64,000 bases of DNA, from NCBI GenBank assembly GCA_022414725.1, contig CM039467.1:15524091-15588090 (forward strand), given 5' to 3'. This stretch comes from Microglena sp. YARC. Its lineage: Eukaryota; Chlorophyta; Chlorophyceae; Chlamydomonadales; Chlamydomonadaceae. The notes under the pieces were generated by a model. That model worked only from the letters and a program-made list of their open reading frames with translations. It was not told where the DNA came from and did not search any database. A program made the translations under genes and the position numbers. Numbering within the stretch: the stretch's first letter is position 1; each line of letters begins with the position of its first letter. Positions 11,535 to 23,700 of this stretch are shown piece by piece.

Positions 11535-11725
11535 AGGGTTCGTTACATAAAATCAGCAAATCACTGCCGAGACTGGACAGTAGCACAGCCTGCCAACCAT
11601 CCAATTTTATAACACGGAAGCACGAGGGTTTTGAAGGCACCCCACAAACCTGAAAACAAACTAGGTCAGGTCAAAAAAAAGGAAACAAACTAGAGGCGTA
11701 AAGGAGAGCGGAAAGGGGAGGGATG
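11535..11725 (+). mobile_element. dispersed element family C, copy 4
   Basis: Carries GTTACATAAAATCAGCAAAT, CCAATTTTATAACACGGAAG, AACAAACTAGGTCAGGTCAA and the GAGGCGTAAAGGAGAGCGGA tail. It lies 94 bp upstream of the tRNA gene. Confidence 0.65.
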
Positions 11726-11818
11726 CAAAATCCTATGCCTAGAAACTACATGCTTCCTGTTTAATAGGAATAATTATAGTGCATTCTATTAAGCGGCATG
11801 TTTCTGATTGTCCAGCAC

Positions 11819-11891
11819 GGAGACGTGGCGCAATGGATAGCGCATCAAGCTTCGGTCCTGAGGGTTGAGGGTTCGAGTTCCTTCGTCTTCG
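11819..11891 (+). tRNA. tRNA-Arg (anticodon TCG)
   Basis: 73-nt cloverleaf without intron. The acceptor stem 11819-11825 (GGAGACG) pairs with 11884-11890 (CGTCTTC), including one G-T. The D arm is GCGC/GCGC. The anticodon loop is CTTCGGT with TCG at 11852-11854. The T arm is GAGGG-TTCGAGT-TCCTT with G-T wobbles. A-box (TGGCGCAATGGAT) and B-box (GGTTCGAGTTC) promoters are present, and a TTTT terminator lies at about 11900. The anticodon stem has one A-C mismatch (11848/11858), so a tRNA-derived pseudogene or SINE head remains possible. Confidence 0.8.
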
Positions 11892-12224
11892 CAGCAAACT
11901 TTTGGCGAGCAGCACAGTTGCTCGCTGAAGCTTAGTTACCTGGTTCAAGCATAGACAATCATGATCAATAACTGCCAAATCGAGAACAAAATGATTCCTC
12001 TTCATTACATGATGTGTGGTACAGATACTGGGTATCACGATCTATCTCTGTTGATCTAGCCCATCACATTAACCCAGCCATAGGGTCTTCCAACAAAAAA
12101 CAAGCTTTTGATGGTCACGTCATAGACGATGTATCTTATAATATTATGAAAATTGTTACCCCTTGCCACGGGGGAGTGAGGTTGATGGAACCTTCCCATT
12201 CCGAGGTAGGGGATAGAGTAAGAC

Positions 12225-12370
12225 GTGGCCTCAAACTCGGTGCCAGCTGGCGTGGCCTCGGACTAGGTGCCAGTTGGCGTGGCTTGGACCAAGACACCGG
12301 TTGGTGTGGCTTAGAGCAAGACACCAACTCGCATGATCTCAAACCAGGTGCCAGTTGGCGTGGCTTAGAC
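12225..12370. repeat. ~33-bp minisatellite, 4-5 diverged copies
   Basis: Units built on GGTGCCAGTTGGCGTGGC with a variable middle (ACTCGG, ACTAGG, AAGACACC). The unit length is a multiple of three, so it is open in several frames, with no domain. Confidence 0.8.
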
Positions 12371-12955
12371 CTGGAAGCCTATTTAAGGAACTCTACCCCC
12401 GCGTACATAGTTGCCCACCTCGTTACTCCAATATGACGGCATGCTAACATAGACACACACTAGACCCCCGCTGACTGAAATGTCTTGAATGATTCGGGAG
12501 ATACCCACAAACGAACAAACAAAGAAAACACCACACCAGTAAAGCCTTGCAAACTTGCGCGGCAGACCCGTGCCAAATAATGGACTACAACTTATAGATA
12601 CAAGCTCGGACACAAGCATTTAATATCTTCACAGTAAATGAACTAATCCTATTTCTATCAAGCAGACTATGCAGATTCCAAATACCAGCTCTCTGTCAAG
12701 CAATGAATGTTGCCAGATGCATGGTGTCAGTCACTGTCAACAATGTCAGATGCTTTGATCACTCATAGTGATCAGACCAGACCAGACTAACGGACATGAC
12801 GCTGTTGTGCATGAATGCGCGCTGAGGTCAATTCAACAACAGTACACAAATTGACAATAAATATGGAAAGCTTGGATTACGATTCCATCTGGATTTATGT
12901 ACTCTAACCACCGAGGAAAATTGTCATTAGACAGATGGGGTATACCAATGATGCT
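12371..12955. other. spacer without recognised gene
   Basis: No unique frame with a domain. Local TGATCA/GATCAGACC repeats occur near 12750-12790. Confidence 0.4.
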
Positions 12956-12959
12956 CCTA

Positions 12960-13040
12960 AGCCTCCCTTGACTCCTTCAAGCCGCAAGCACATTTGGCGT
13001 CCAGTAGGGCACCAGTAAAATGTTATCGTCATCACTATAG
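12960..13040 (+). mobile_element. short element with ATC-type 3' tail, family D, copy 1
   Basis: Block CCTTGACTCCTTCAAGCCGC, GCACATTTGGCGTCCAGTAG, GGCACCAG, then a short ATC-rich tail. Homologous blocks occur at 22905-22970 and 33625-33680, each running into ATC trinucleotides. This suggests a retroelement end with an ATC tail. Confidence 0.55.
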
Positions 13041-13648
13041 GTACAACAATGCTCATAATTTTGATACAAACAGGCTGGTCGCTTCATCGACCTGGGCAAG
13101 TCCTTAAACTGTGTAATCCAAGGCACTAGGATAGTGGTATGCTCCGCAACGCTTAGCAAGTCCTACTAACCAAGAAAAGCTTAACATTTGGTGGTTCTTC
13201 TTCCTTTTTTTAGTTATGTTTGGTGTGCTATCAGCCTTCTATTCTGCTCCATTACAAGACCAGATCAACAACAGGTAGGGCTATTTCCCCTTAATTGTTT
13301 ATTTGTTTCTTTTTGAGTTATTTAGGAGTGCTCACAGCCTTAGGATAGTCATATGTTCCGCAACGCTTAGCAAGTCCCACCAAGCCACAAGAAACAATTG
13401 TAAAAAAACAAATGCCCCAAGCTAAGTTCTAGATAGCTGATTGTGTCAGGTTGAAGGTGCGCTAGGCCGCATTCGGTTTGGCTCAATAGCCGGTCAGGGG
13501 AGCTGCCTAGAAGATGATGCTTGTAGCTGAAAAGAAAAGCTATGCTTGCAGCATGAGATCATATCTCTGAGAATGCGAAGCATATATTCCTTAGCATAAC
13601 GCATGCAGCCCCCCCCTACACACACACTCCACCATCACCACTAACCCA

Positions 13649-13692
<44 letters not shown>

Positions 13693-13934
13693 CAACAACC
13701 CAGGACCCCTACCTGTGCACAGACATGCGAGGCAGAGGACAATTCATGTTAGATGGAAGAAGAAAGGGAACGAAAACGGTTACGAGCAACAATTAGACCG
13801 TCTCAAGTCTACACGAGCTTCTTCAGCTTCCTTACCCTTAGACCCTTAGATGAAATGTTCACAAAATAAACGTCGGGCGTTTGTGGAAAAATTGTCGTTA
13901 GCATTCACTTTCTAGTCGATGAACGTTCTCAGCC
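13041..13934. other. spacer downstream of the MYB-like gene
   Basis: Contains a short direct repeat (TCCGCAACGCTTAGCAAGTC) at 13143-13162 and 13356-13375, a dispersed GGGGAGCTGCCTAGAA motif near 13497 (also near 18020 and 42363), and poly-C/CA tracts at about 13645-13690. The 3' UTR of the minus-strand gene must lie just below 13935; no canonical polyadenylation signal was assigned. Confidence 0.5.
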
Positions 13935-14744
13935 CTATATCTCCGAGAGTGTGCGTTTGCAAGGCAGATGAATTGCATGAGCTTGTGCATGCTTCCTATC
14001 CCCCCCCTGTTCTTTGGGAGGGCTACCAGGGCCTTCCATACCTTGCATGGGCTTGGGCATGTCTGGACTTACATACAGCCCCTCTTTCCTACCTCCCTCG
14101 TCTATTGGGGCATGGCTGTTGGTGAAGAGAGGCTTCTCCTCCCCTACCTTGACCACGGTGGCTGCACCTGCAGCTGCAATGCTCATTCTAGCAGCAGCTG
14201 CACTGTTCTCTGCAGCCACCGCACTGATCTTAGCAGCCGAAGCATGAAAATCAGCCGAGGCGGCTCCGAATTCAGCCGCCCCTGCGTCCGCACCCACAGT
14301 GGCTACCTCGGCAGGGCCATCACCATTGTGAGTGCCGCTGTTCCCATTGCTGCTGCTCCCTCCCTCACGTGACACCATCCCATTATGGGGAGCACTGCCC
14401 ATCCCATTGTGGGGCGCACTGCCCATCCCATTGTAAGGAGTACTGCCCATCTCCCCAGGCTCATTGGACCCATCATGACCTCCACTACTACCCTGCGCCT
14501 GCTTCCCAACATAGGCATCCGTGGAGGCGGCAGGCCCATTGGGCAGATTCAAGTACTCCTCGTCATCGTTGTCATCCTGGCCATTGACATCAGGCCCCAC
14601 ATGATTTTCCACAGCATTGCCGTCCTCTCTTGTGGTGTGGGAGAGCCTCCTGGTAACATGGCATAGCACTAGGGCCGCATCTCGGCCCCCCTCGTAGAGC
14701 CCACCAGAGGACAGAGCAGGAACTAGGCCGGCCTGCAGATTAGC
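13935..14744 (-). CDS. MYB-like gene exon 9 (C-terminus)
   Basis: 269 codons and TAG at 13937-13935. Acceptor CTTCCCCACAG at 14745. Contains an acidic patch ([14 protein letters not shown]), tandem 8-residue repeats (GMGSAPHN), an Ala-rich run and ends CKRTLSEI. A near copy of its acceptor region lies at 14846-14870 with CACAG changed to CACGG. Confidence 0.7.
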   Translation of the reverse strand, partial: ANLQAGLVPALSSGGLYEGGRDAALVLCHVTRRLSHTTREDGNAVENHVGPDVNGQDDNDDEEYLNLPNGPAASTDAYVGKQAQGSSGGHDGSNEPGEMGSTPYNGMGSAPHNGMGSAPHNGMVSREGGSSSNGNSGTHNGDGPAEVATVGADAGAAEFGAASADFHASAAKISAVAAENSAAAARMSIAAAGAATVVKVGEEKPLFTNSHAPIDEGGRKEGLYVSPDMPKPMQGMEGPGSPPKEQGGDRKHAQAHAIHLPCKRTLSEI

Positions 14745-17700
14745 CTGTGGGGAAGCGAAAACGAGAAATACAATTAAATAAAACATTCTGATTTTTACGG
14801 GGTTTTTAATACAGTTTTTAATGGTTTTCTTTTTGTTTGCCTACCTGCAGATCAGCCCGTGGGGAAGCAGAACTAGAAGATACGGAAGAGCACACAGCAA
14901 AAGTCTATTCATATCAAAACTGTGCACTCCCCCTTTTTTAAATTGTGGTTTGTGTGTGTGGGGGTGGGGGGGTGGGGGGGCAAAAAAAGGGAGGTGATCC
15001 AAGCCCGTACTAATCATGTTAGGGCGTCGTGTGTGTGTGGGTGAAGTGACTCGTTGTTGTGTTATGTGTTATGTGTGTAGTGATTTTTGTATTGGGACAT
15101 GGAGGTGTTGGTGGAAAGGTGGGGCTGGTATGTGTGATGTGAGTCTAGTCTGAAGTGGAGTGGTAAAAAACCTCATGGCAAGCGGGTGAGTGAGTGACAA
15201 TCAAAGTGTGGTTTGGATTAGAAAGCGTGGGCCTAGAATGCTAATGATTAAAGTTGCACACAAGAGAATTTGTGCACAATAGTAGCTATAATCACCTGAG
15301 GAGGCAAAGACTGGGTTGGATGGAAAAGGTGGGCCGATAATGGTAATGATTCAAGTTGTATACAGACAAGAGAATTGTACACGATACTAGCTATAATCAC
15401 CTTAGTAGGCAAAGACTGGGTTGGATGGAAAAGGTGGGCCGATAATGGTAATGATTCAAGTTGTATACAGACAAGAGAATTGTACACGATACTAGCTATA
15501 ATCACCTTAGTAGGCAAAGACTGGGTTGGAGTAGAAAAGGTGGGCCGATAATGGTAATGATTCAAGTTGTATACAGACAAGAGAATTGTACACGATACTA
15601 GCTATAATCACCTTAGTAGGCAAAGACTGGGTTGGATGGAAAAGGTGGGCCGATAATGGTAATGATTAAAGTTGCATATATTTACAAGAGAATTTGTACA
15701 CGATACTAGCTATAATCACCTTAGTAGGAAAAGAGTGGGTTGGAATATAAACGTAAGCCTATAATGGTAATGATTAAAGTCATATTTTGTGTACGTAAAC
15801 TATAATACAATATTTGAATGATAATTATTATATGAAGAGTTATAATCACCGTAAAAGTCTTTTGTAAAGCAGCTGTCAGTTGCATGGTAATGCCGAGGAT
15901 GTACATTAGGGAATGTACATGGACAGCACCTACCAAGTTATTGACTCCAGGCAATCCGCTGCTTAGACCCTGCATGTGAGCCGCCCCTGGGGGAGGGGCA
16001 TCCTGCAGGGCTGGGATGGTGCAAAATAGCTGCTGGCCCTCAGGTTGACTCAGGCGGCGCACTTTCTTCCAGGAGGCGCCCTGCCCGTCGGGAAGCAAGG
16101 CCGTGGTGTCCTGTGTTGGGAGTAGGGGGAAGCTGGTCAGCACTTGGGTATAGGTGGTTTGTGGTTTTAAGTGGTTAAGGGTTCAGGTGTTTTAGGGTTT
16201 TGAGCGGTTTAGAGTTTAGGTGGGTTTGGAAAAGAAGTGCTGGCCAGCTAAGTGCAGACCGGCTTCTCCCTACCTGTGTTGGGTTGGACAGTCCTGGTGC
16301 ATCAGGTCCGGGTTCGTTGGACCCCTGGACGGAGCCCTCCAGGCTGCCTGACTCGTTACTGGTGCCTGCGCGCACACAGCCAAGCTCGTCAATGCTGCCG
16401 CCCATGGTGCCGTTGGGGCGCGTATTTCCAAGGCCCTGTGGGATGGCGGCGGTGTTGTGCAGGCGTTGCAACAGTAGCAATGCAGGGTTCAAGCTCATGG
16501 GGGGGACGCCCTTCTGGGGGCTGGTCAACAGCGCAGGCCGGGTCTTGCAAATGTGGATAGAGATGGGACGGGATGGGCCGCGAGATGCGGACGCGCCAGC
16601 GGGGTCCAAATCTCCATTGCTGGTGGCAGTGTCTTGCTCGAAGACATTTTCTCCGCGCTCGCCGTAGCGGTAGACGCCCGCCTTGGGGCAGTTGGCCACA
16701 TCCTGGCCTAGCGAGCGTTCCCCACCGCCAGCCTGGACGCCGCTGCTGCTGGCTCCGGAACCGGCCGGGGAGATGACATGCATGCGGCGTTGCTGCTTGA
16801 GCCTCTGCTTCCAGTGCTGGCCATTGCCTACAGGGGGTGGGGGGCCTTGTGGCCGAGCATCTGCACCACCACCACCAGCATCTGCCCTGTGGTCGGAAAT
16901 GTTTTCCTCTTCGTCCCTGCCGACATCCATCCTCGCATCGTCCTGCCCTGGCCTGTCCTGCGCCCCCTGGGTGAGGGGTGCAGAGGCAGGCAGTACAACG
17001 TGCTGCCTATGCTGCTCCTGACGTTGCTTGATTGACCACGGGAGCTCCAAGCCCAAGGTGCTGTACCGGTACCTGGGCTGCTGCCCATCGACCATCTTGT
17101 CGGCCAGGTCCCCTGGGGTATCTGCTCCCTCACCCTGGCCCTCGTCCCCCTCCCCTTCTTCGTCTGTATCCGAGCCATTTGGAGTCTCCTCAGAGCCCGC
17201 GGACCAGGACAGGTGGCTGCTTGCGCCACCTCCATCGTCCCCTTGGCCTGAGCCAGGAGGCGTCCTTCTGCTTGTTCTGACTCTAGGAGGGGCTGCAGAC
17301 AGAGAGTGTCAAGGCAAGTCAAGTCAGGTCTGGTCAAGTCAAGTTAGTATGCTTGGTAGGAGTCCCGGATGGATGGATGGTTGGAGGGTAAGGCAGATAG
17401 TGCAAAGTCAGGATGCTATGTAATAACCCCTCCTTATAGTCTAGAACCATGTTCAGATGATTTGAGGATGGGCAAGTTCCTTCGGCCTAATTGGCTACTC
17501 CTGGACTGCAATAAACAAAGAAACACAAACATGCTTGGTTGGAGCCCAGGGGGCTTTTGGTGGGGTGGCATGCCATCATGCTGCTCATGGATGACCACAT
17601 AGATCAACACATGATATCGTTGACAAACGACAGCATGAGATTTTTTTTTCCTGGTTGTGTATTATGGGTAGTACACTTTTGTTACCGGTAACCAGGTAAA

Positions 17701-20700
17701 GCAGTGCAGATAGGTAGTATACTTTTCTCACCGGCACCCAGGTGGAGCAGTACAGATCCTAAAATACATGATTTTCTGAATGTGTGAGGAAGTATTCACC
17801 CTTGAGGATCTTCACCCTACATCCCTTATTTGATTTATTGATAATTGATGGAGAACACATGAAGCATTGGATTTCTTTTCCACTATGAGCAGCAGCTTCT
17901 AGGCACCTCCACTACCTTCCTATTCAGCTCAACCTAATGCAACCTAGTGCACTTGGATGCTAGCACAATCAGCTGTCCAGAAGTGCTGAAATATTTGGGT
18001 TTAGCACAGTGGCTGGCTTGGGGAGCTGCCTAGAATCTTCTGAAAACCCCGAAAAGACAAGCCCGGGAATGCAGGCCCCAAGCTGCTGGAGAGGGGTTAG
18101 GGGCAGGGATGTTTTTTCGCTATATATAGCGATCACTAGTTTTGACCCCGTTTGGGCGGAATTATCACAATAAACAACTACACCAATTAAGCAAGTGTTT
18201 TTATTTGCCCTCAATAGCCCTAAAAAGCTTTAAGAAGACACTTTCCCTACATGAGGCCTAAAACCATTAAGCTAGAGAGAAAAAACTTCTAGATTTGAAA
18301 ACAAAACTAGTTAGGGGGATCCTACCTGCTTCCATCACAAGCTGTTGCTCTGTGGGAGGTGTTCCTTCTGGGTCGGCAGAAAGACGGCATGCCTTGCCTC
18401 CATTGGCCTTAGCATCCTTTTCGGATCTCAGTAGCACATCTGTGGAGGTGCAGGTTGAGGAGAGAAGGTTGGAGGTTGATGTGGAGAAGAAGGTTGAAGG
18501 TTGTTGTGGTGGAAATTGTTTTGCTGACGGTTGTTAGGTTGTGGAGGTGACGGTTGAAGGTTGGTGTGGATGTGAAGGTTGTTCAGTAGGTGTGCAGGTG
18601 AAGGTTGAAGGTTGTGGTGGTGGAGGTCGTTGTGTTGAATGTTGTTAGGTAGGTGTGGATGTGAAGGTTGTTAGGTAGGTGTGGAGGTGAATGTTGAATG
18701 TTGAAGGTTGTTGTGGTGGAGGTTGTTGTGTTGAAGGTTGTTAGGTTGTGGAGGTGACGGTTGAAGGTTGTTGTGGTGGAGGTTGTTGTGTTGAAGGTTG
18801 TTAGGTTGTGGATGTGACGGTTAAAGGTTGTTGTGGTGGAGGTTGTTAGGTTGTGGAGGTGACGGTTGAAGGTTGTTGTGGTGGAGGTTGTTGTGTTGAA
18901 GGTTGTTGTGGAGGTTAAGGTTGAAGCTCATCTGTGGAGATGCAGGAAGGTTGTAAGGTATGGTAGAGGAGACATACTGGCACGGTACGGTTGGTACATT
19001 GGCACATTAGGGTTGGTCAATTGGCACGGTATGGTATGTTGGTGCATTGCTACATGGTGCACATCAGTAATCACACCAGTGGCAATAGTCACACACAGTG
19101 CGACGACTCACGAGCACACACAGTACGACTACTGCCTCTGGTGTAATTGCTGATGCGCACCATGTATCATAATGCTTATCACTAATCATTCAAGAATTAG
19201 GTGTCGCACACAGAGTGAAGAATTGCAATCAAACCATGGTTCATGTAGACAAACATCGTGAGCACATGACCACATGCAAGCTCTCAGCAACCAAGCAGGG
19301 GGTACTTGCTCCACACACAGCAGCAGGGTGGACGTCCGCAAGACTAGAAATGATGTGTAGTACGAGGATTTATATTGTTTGAGGGGGCTGCCCCTGCCCC
19401 CTCCCCCCCCACCCTTCCCCCACGCACAGGCCTGGGAGGGTGAGCTCCGTGTGCTAATTATAGCCAAGTGCCCAAGGAATGTTTCATATGAATGGCACCT
19501 TAGCAAGCAAGCCATGGAACTAGTAATAAGCGCAGATGCCATGAACACAGGATGATAAGCCCACAGCAGACAAACAGGGGCCACTTTTTACACACAGTGT
19601 GTTCCCATCTGCACACTCACAGAAAACACATGGCAATCAAAACAGGTACGCCGCCCATAGCAGTACGCCTGATGTACTGAAGTCACTACCCATTGAGGGG
19701 CTGTAAAAACACATGGTAAGCAAAACAGGTACACACTGGAGTCGACCCGAGTCGCTCAATTTGCGACGCCTCGCACAAAAAAAACAGTAAAACACATGGG
19801 CAATAGTGACAAATGAGTGCAAGCAAGCCCATGATAATCATCACAGAGCCCACTTGCTACACACAGCATAAACACAGCACGCCCGTTGCAAGCACATGAC
19901 AATCAAAACATGGGCTATAGTGACACATGAGTGCAAGCAAGCCCATGATTATCTCTTCAGAGGGCACTTGCTACACACAGCATAAACATGGCATGCCCAT
20001 TGCAAGCACATGGCAATCAAAACATGGGCTATAGTGACACATGAGTGCAAGCAAGCCCATGATTATCTCTCCAGAGGGCACTTGCTACACACAGCATAAA
20101 CATGGCATGCCCATTGCAAGCACATGACAATCAAAACATGGGCTATAGTGACACATGAGTGCAAGCAAGCCCATGATAATCTCTCCAGAGGGCACTTGCT
20201 ACACACAGCATAAACATGGCATGCCCATTGCAAGCACATGACAATCAAAACATGGGCTATAGTGACACATGAGTGCAAGCAAGCTCATGATAATCTCTTC
20301 AGAGGGCAATTGCTACACACAGCATAAACATGCCATGCCCATTGCAAGCACATGGTGATCAAAACATGGGTTAGAGTGACACATGAGCGCACACAAGCCC
20401 ATGATAATCATAGCAATGGGCATTTGCTACACACAGCATAAACACAGCATGCCCATTGCAGGCACAGGGGGATAAAGTGACGCATATTCTGGGATTGCTT
20501 GGGCTCGTGCAGTCATATGTAGGGAGCGGCATATCATATGATGTTGACCTAAGGCGAGTATGATATGATACAAATTGCAACATATGATATTGTAAATAAA
20601 TAATAACTTTAGCCTAGTCAGACTTCCGGCATCATATGATATCATATTGCCGTTCCCTAGTCATGTGTCACGTCTTCATAAGCACAATCAAGCCCATGAT

Positions 20701-23700
20701 AATCATTTTAGAGGGCACTTCAGAAGGCGCTCAGAGGGCGACAAACAGCATAAACACAGCATACCCATTGCAAGCAAATGGTGATCAAAGCAGGGGCCAT
20801 CAACCTTTTGAAAGGAAAATAAACACAGTTTTTAAGGAGCACCATGGTGCTCCTAGTATCCTTCGGGTGCCAATGGCAGCTTTATCGACCCCCCAAAGCT
20901 GTATCGACCCCCCAAAGCTTTATCGACCCCCCAAAGATTTATCGACCCCCCAAAGATTTATTGACCCCCAAAAGCAAGCCCAAAAAGATCTAATGCAGCA
21001 CCCCATAAAGACCAAGGTGCGTAATGTAGCACTTGTGCTACTTGTAGCGCCTTAAAGAAAAGCCTGGGGGCCATAGCAACACCATGATGACAACTGCACC
21101 AGGGTACTTCCATTGACCAAATTGGCCAGCGCATTAGTTAAATTAGCCAGCGCATTAGTTGTCAACTGCGCTTTGTAGTGCAAAAAGCGCAAAAAGTGCT
21201 TGCTGCGCCCACAGGGGGTTGCAAAAAACTGCGCGAAACGCGCAGTGGGGCTCAAAAAGGCAGCGCGCCAGAGCGCGCTTGGAAGTACCCTGAACTGCAC
21301 TGCAGGACCCCTACACACGTGAACACAGCAAACTCATTACAAGCACATGGCAATGAAAGCAGAGGCTATAGCAATCGGTATGGGGAAGCTACTCCGGGGG
21401 TGACCGGTTAACCCTAAAACCTACCCCCCCACACACACACCCACCCTCACCCCCAGAGTAGCTTCCCCCTACCATAGCAACCCCCTATTCCTATCCTGAT
21501 TATCCCCTCCTGAATCGTGGTTGGGCAGGTCTCTTTAGCCTATTTGGCTACCACTGGACTGTAACATACATGCCCCCTGCTGGCCACTGCACTGCAGGAC
21601 CCCTACCAGTGTTTCTATTGTGGGCTACGTAAGGTAGCTTCCTACCACCTCCATTAGCTATACACTGGGTGAAGCTCAAAGCTGTCAGCTGCATCGGAAT
21701 GCCCATCATGCCAGCTTTAAGAGACACTTGCTAGCTTCACGTTTGGCCCAAGGGTGGGGCGAAGGAGCTGCCTAGCTGCTAAGAGCAGCCCAAAAATGAA
21801 ATAGTGACCCCTACCTTGAGGAGTGGAGGCACTGACTTCACGAGTGCTAGCATTGAAGCCAGGTGGCTTGGCTTCCACTTGGGCTGCCGTGTCTATGTTG
21901 CATGATGCAATATAGGCTGAAGGAGCATCCAACCCGCCTGAGGCTGCAGCACCAGTCAGCATAGGCAGGCAGTCAGCACAGGCGGCAATGCAGAAAAGGC
22001 AACGACTCAGCATAGGCAATACTTGAACTTAGGCAGTCAGTCAGCACAGGGAAGCAGTCAGCATAGGAAATCAGTTAGCGCAGTCAACTTTTCAGCTTAG
22101 ACAAGCAGTCAGCACAGGCAAGCAGTCAGCATAGGCAGTCAGTCAGCACAGGACACTTTTCAGCTAAGGGAAGCAGTCAGCACAGGCAAGCAGTCAGCAT
22201 AGGAAATCAGTTAGCACAGGCAACTTTTCAGCTTAGGCAATAATTCAACTTAGGCAAGCAGTCAGCACAGGTGGCAATCCAGCCCAGGCGGCCATTCAGC
22301 ATAGGCAATCCGTCAACTTAGGCAAGCATTCAGCATAGGCAAACAGTCCGAATAGGCAACAGGTCAGCACAGGCAAGCAGTCTGCACATGCAATCCGTCA
22401 ACTTAGGCAAGCATTAGCTACGCTCTCTCTGCTGTAACGTCCCATTTCTCTTTCTAGAGTGCCTCCCTAGACTCATTGCCTCTACGACCTTTTCAGCACA
22501 TGCAGGTAGCCAGAATAGGCAACAGTTCAGCGTAGGCAAGCAGCCAGCACAGGCAAGTAGTCAGAAGAGGCAACAGGTGAGAAGCTGAGATCACTAACGT
22601 GATCAGTTGGGACACAGGCAGCCCATTCAGTAGCCTGTGATGTGAATCAGGGTACTACATGACGCGCACTATCGCGCACTAGCGTGCAAGTTTTTGTGTC
22701 CGACTGCGCGATGGAAGAAATTTTATAAACCCCTTCTGGGTGCAGCACGCAGATTTCCGTCTTCAGTTGAGCTAACGGCGCAACCCAAAAGGGGGGCGTT
22801 GCGCTTTTGAAGCAACCCAAAATGACAAAATTTAGTACCCTGGTGTGAATCATGAATTCATGATGCACTAGGGTGCAGTCATGGTGCACATCAATCCCAC
22901 ATAAGTCCCCCTTGACTCCGTCAAGCTGTGGGAACATTTGGAGTCATCATCATCATCACCACCACCATGGTGCACATGAATTCCCTACTTAACTCTTCAA
23001 CCCCCACGAGACTCAAGCCCTCCCTCCCTCCCCCTCCTAGCATTGCATAGATCATACTCATTACATCCATCACAATCTCAAACTTACAGCCCCAGTGCAT
23101 GCAAACGGGCTGCCCCCCTCAACCTCATGCCTCGTCATAAGGCATACTATAGATTTATACATTTATCTCAAACTTACCGGCTGCCATTCGGCTGCTGCGT
23201 TGCACCTCATTGGGATTCGGCATCTGCAGGGAGGCAGCTAGCGGTCCTGCTAGGGTGTTGGCCAGTTGCAGTGCGCTGGCCACTTGGGTCAGCTGCTGAG
23301 ACTGCTCGCGGGTCAGGCCATTGTGCGCAAACGCCTCAGTCGCTGTCGCACGGACCTTGTTGATGTCCTCCTGGTTGGCCAGGGGTGGCAGCGCTGCGTG
23401 CTGCAGCAAGGGTGCGCCGACTGGGGGGTCCACAACTGCAGCACCAAAGAGCAGCTGCTGCAGTGACTGCTGCACTCCCTGTGCCCCTAGCTGGCCCATG
23501 GCCTTGGGGTCCGCAACTGCAGCACCAAAGAGCAGCTGCTGTAGTGACTGCTGCACTCCCTGTGCCCCTAGCTGGCCCATGGCCTTGGGGTCTAGCAGTG
23601 AGGGGACCAGCATTTGCTGCCAGAGGGTTGGAATACTGGATTGGGTCTGCAAACTTGGCGTGGCCTCGTTTTGCTGTCTCGCTGCTTTGAGTGCCTCGCG

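Noticed and set aside
11739..12038. Minus ORF with NSNPQPSGPKLDALSIAPRL
   Set aside because: This is the antisense translation of the tRNA-Arg gene, a common false protein.
20000..22600. CRISPR-like spacing in the 114-bp and 20-bp repeats
   Set aside because: The repeats are contiguous or drift gradually, with no unique spacers and no cas genes, and the DNA is eukaryotic.
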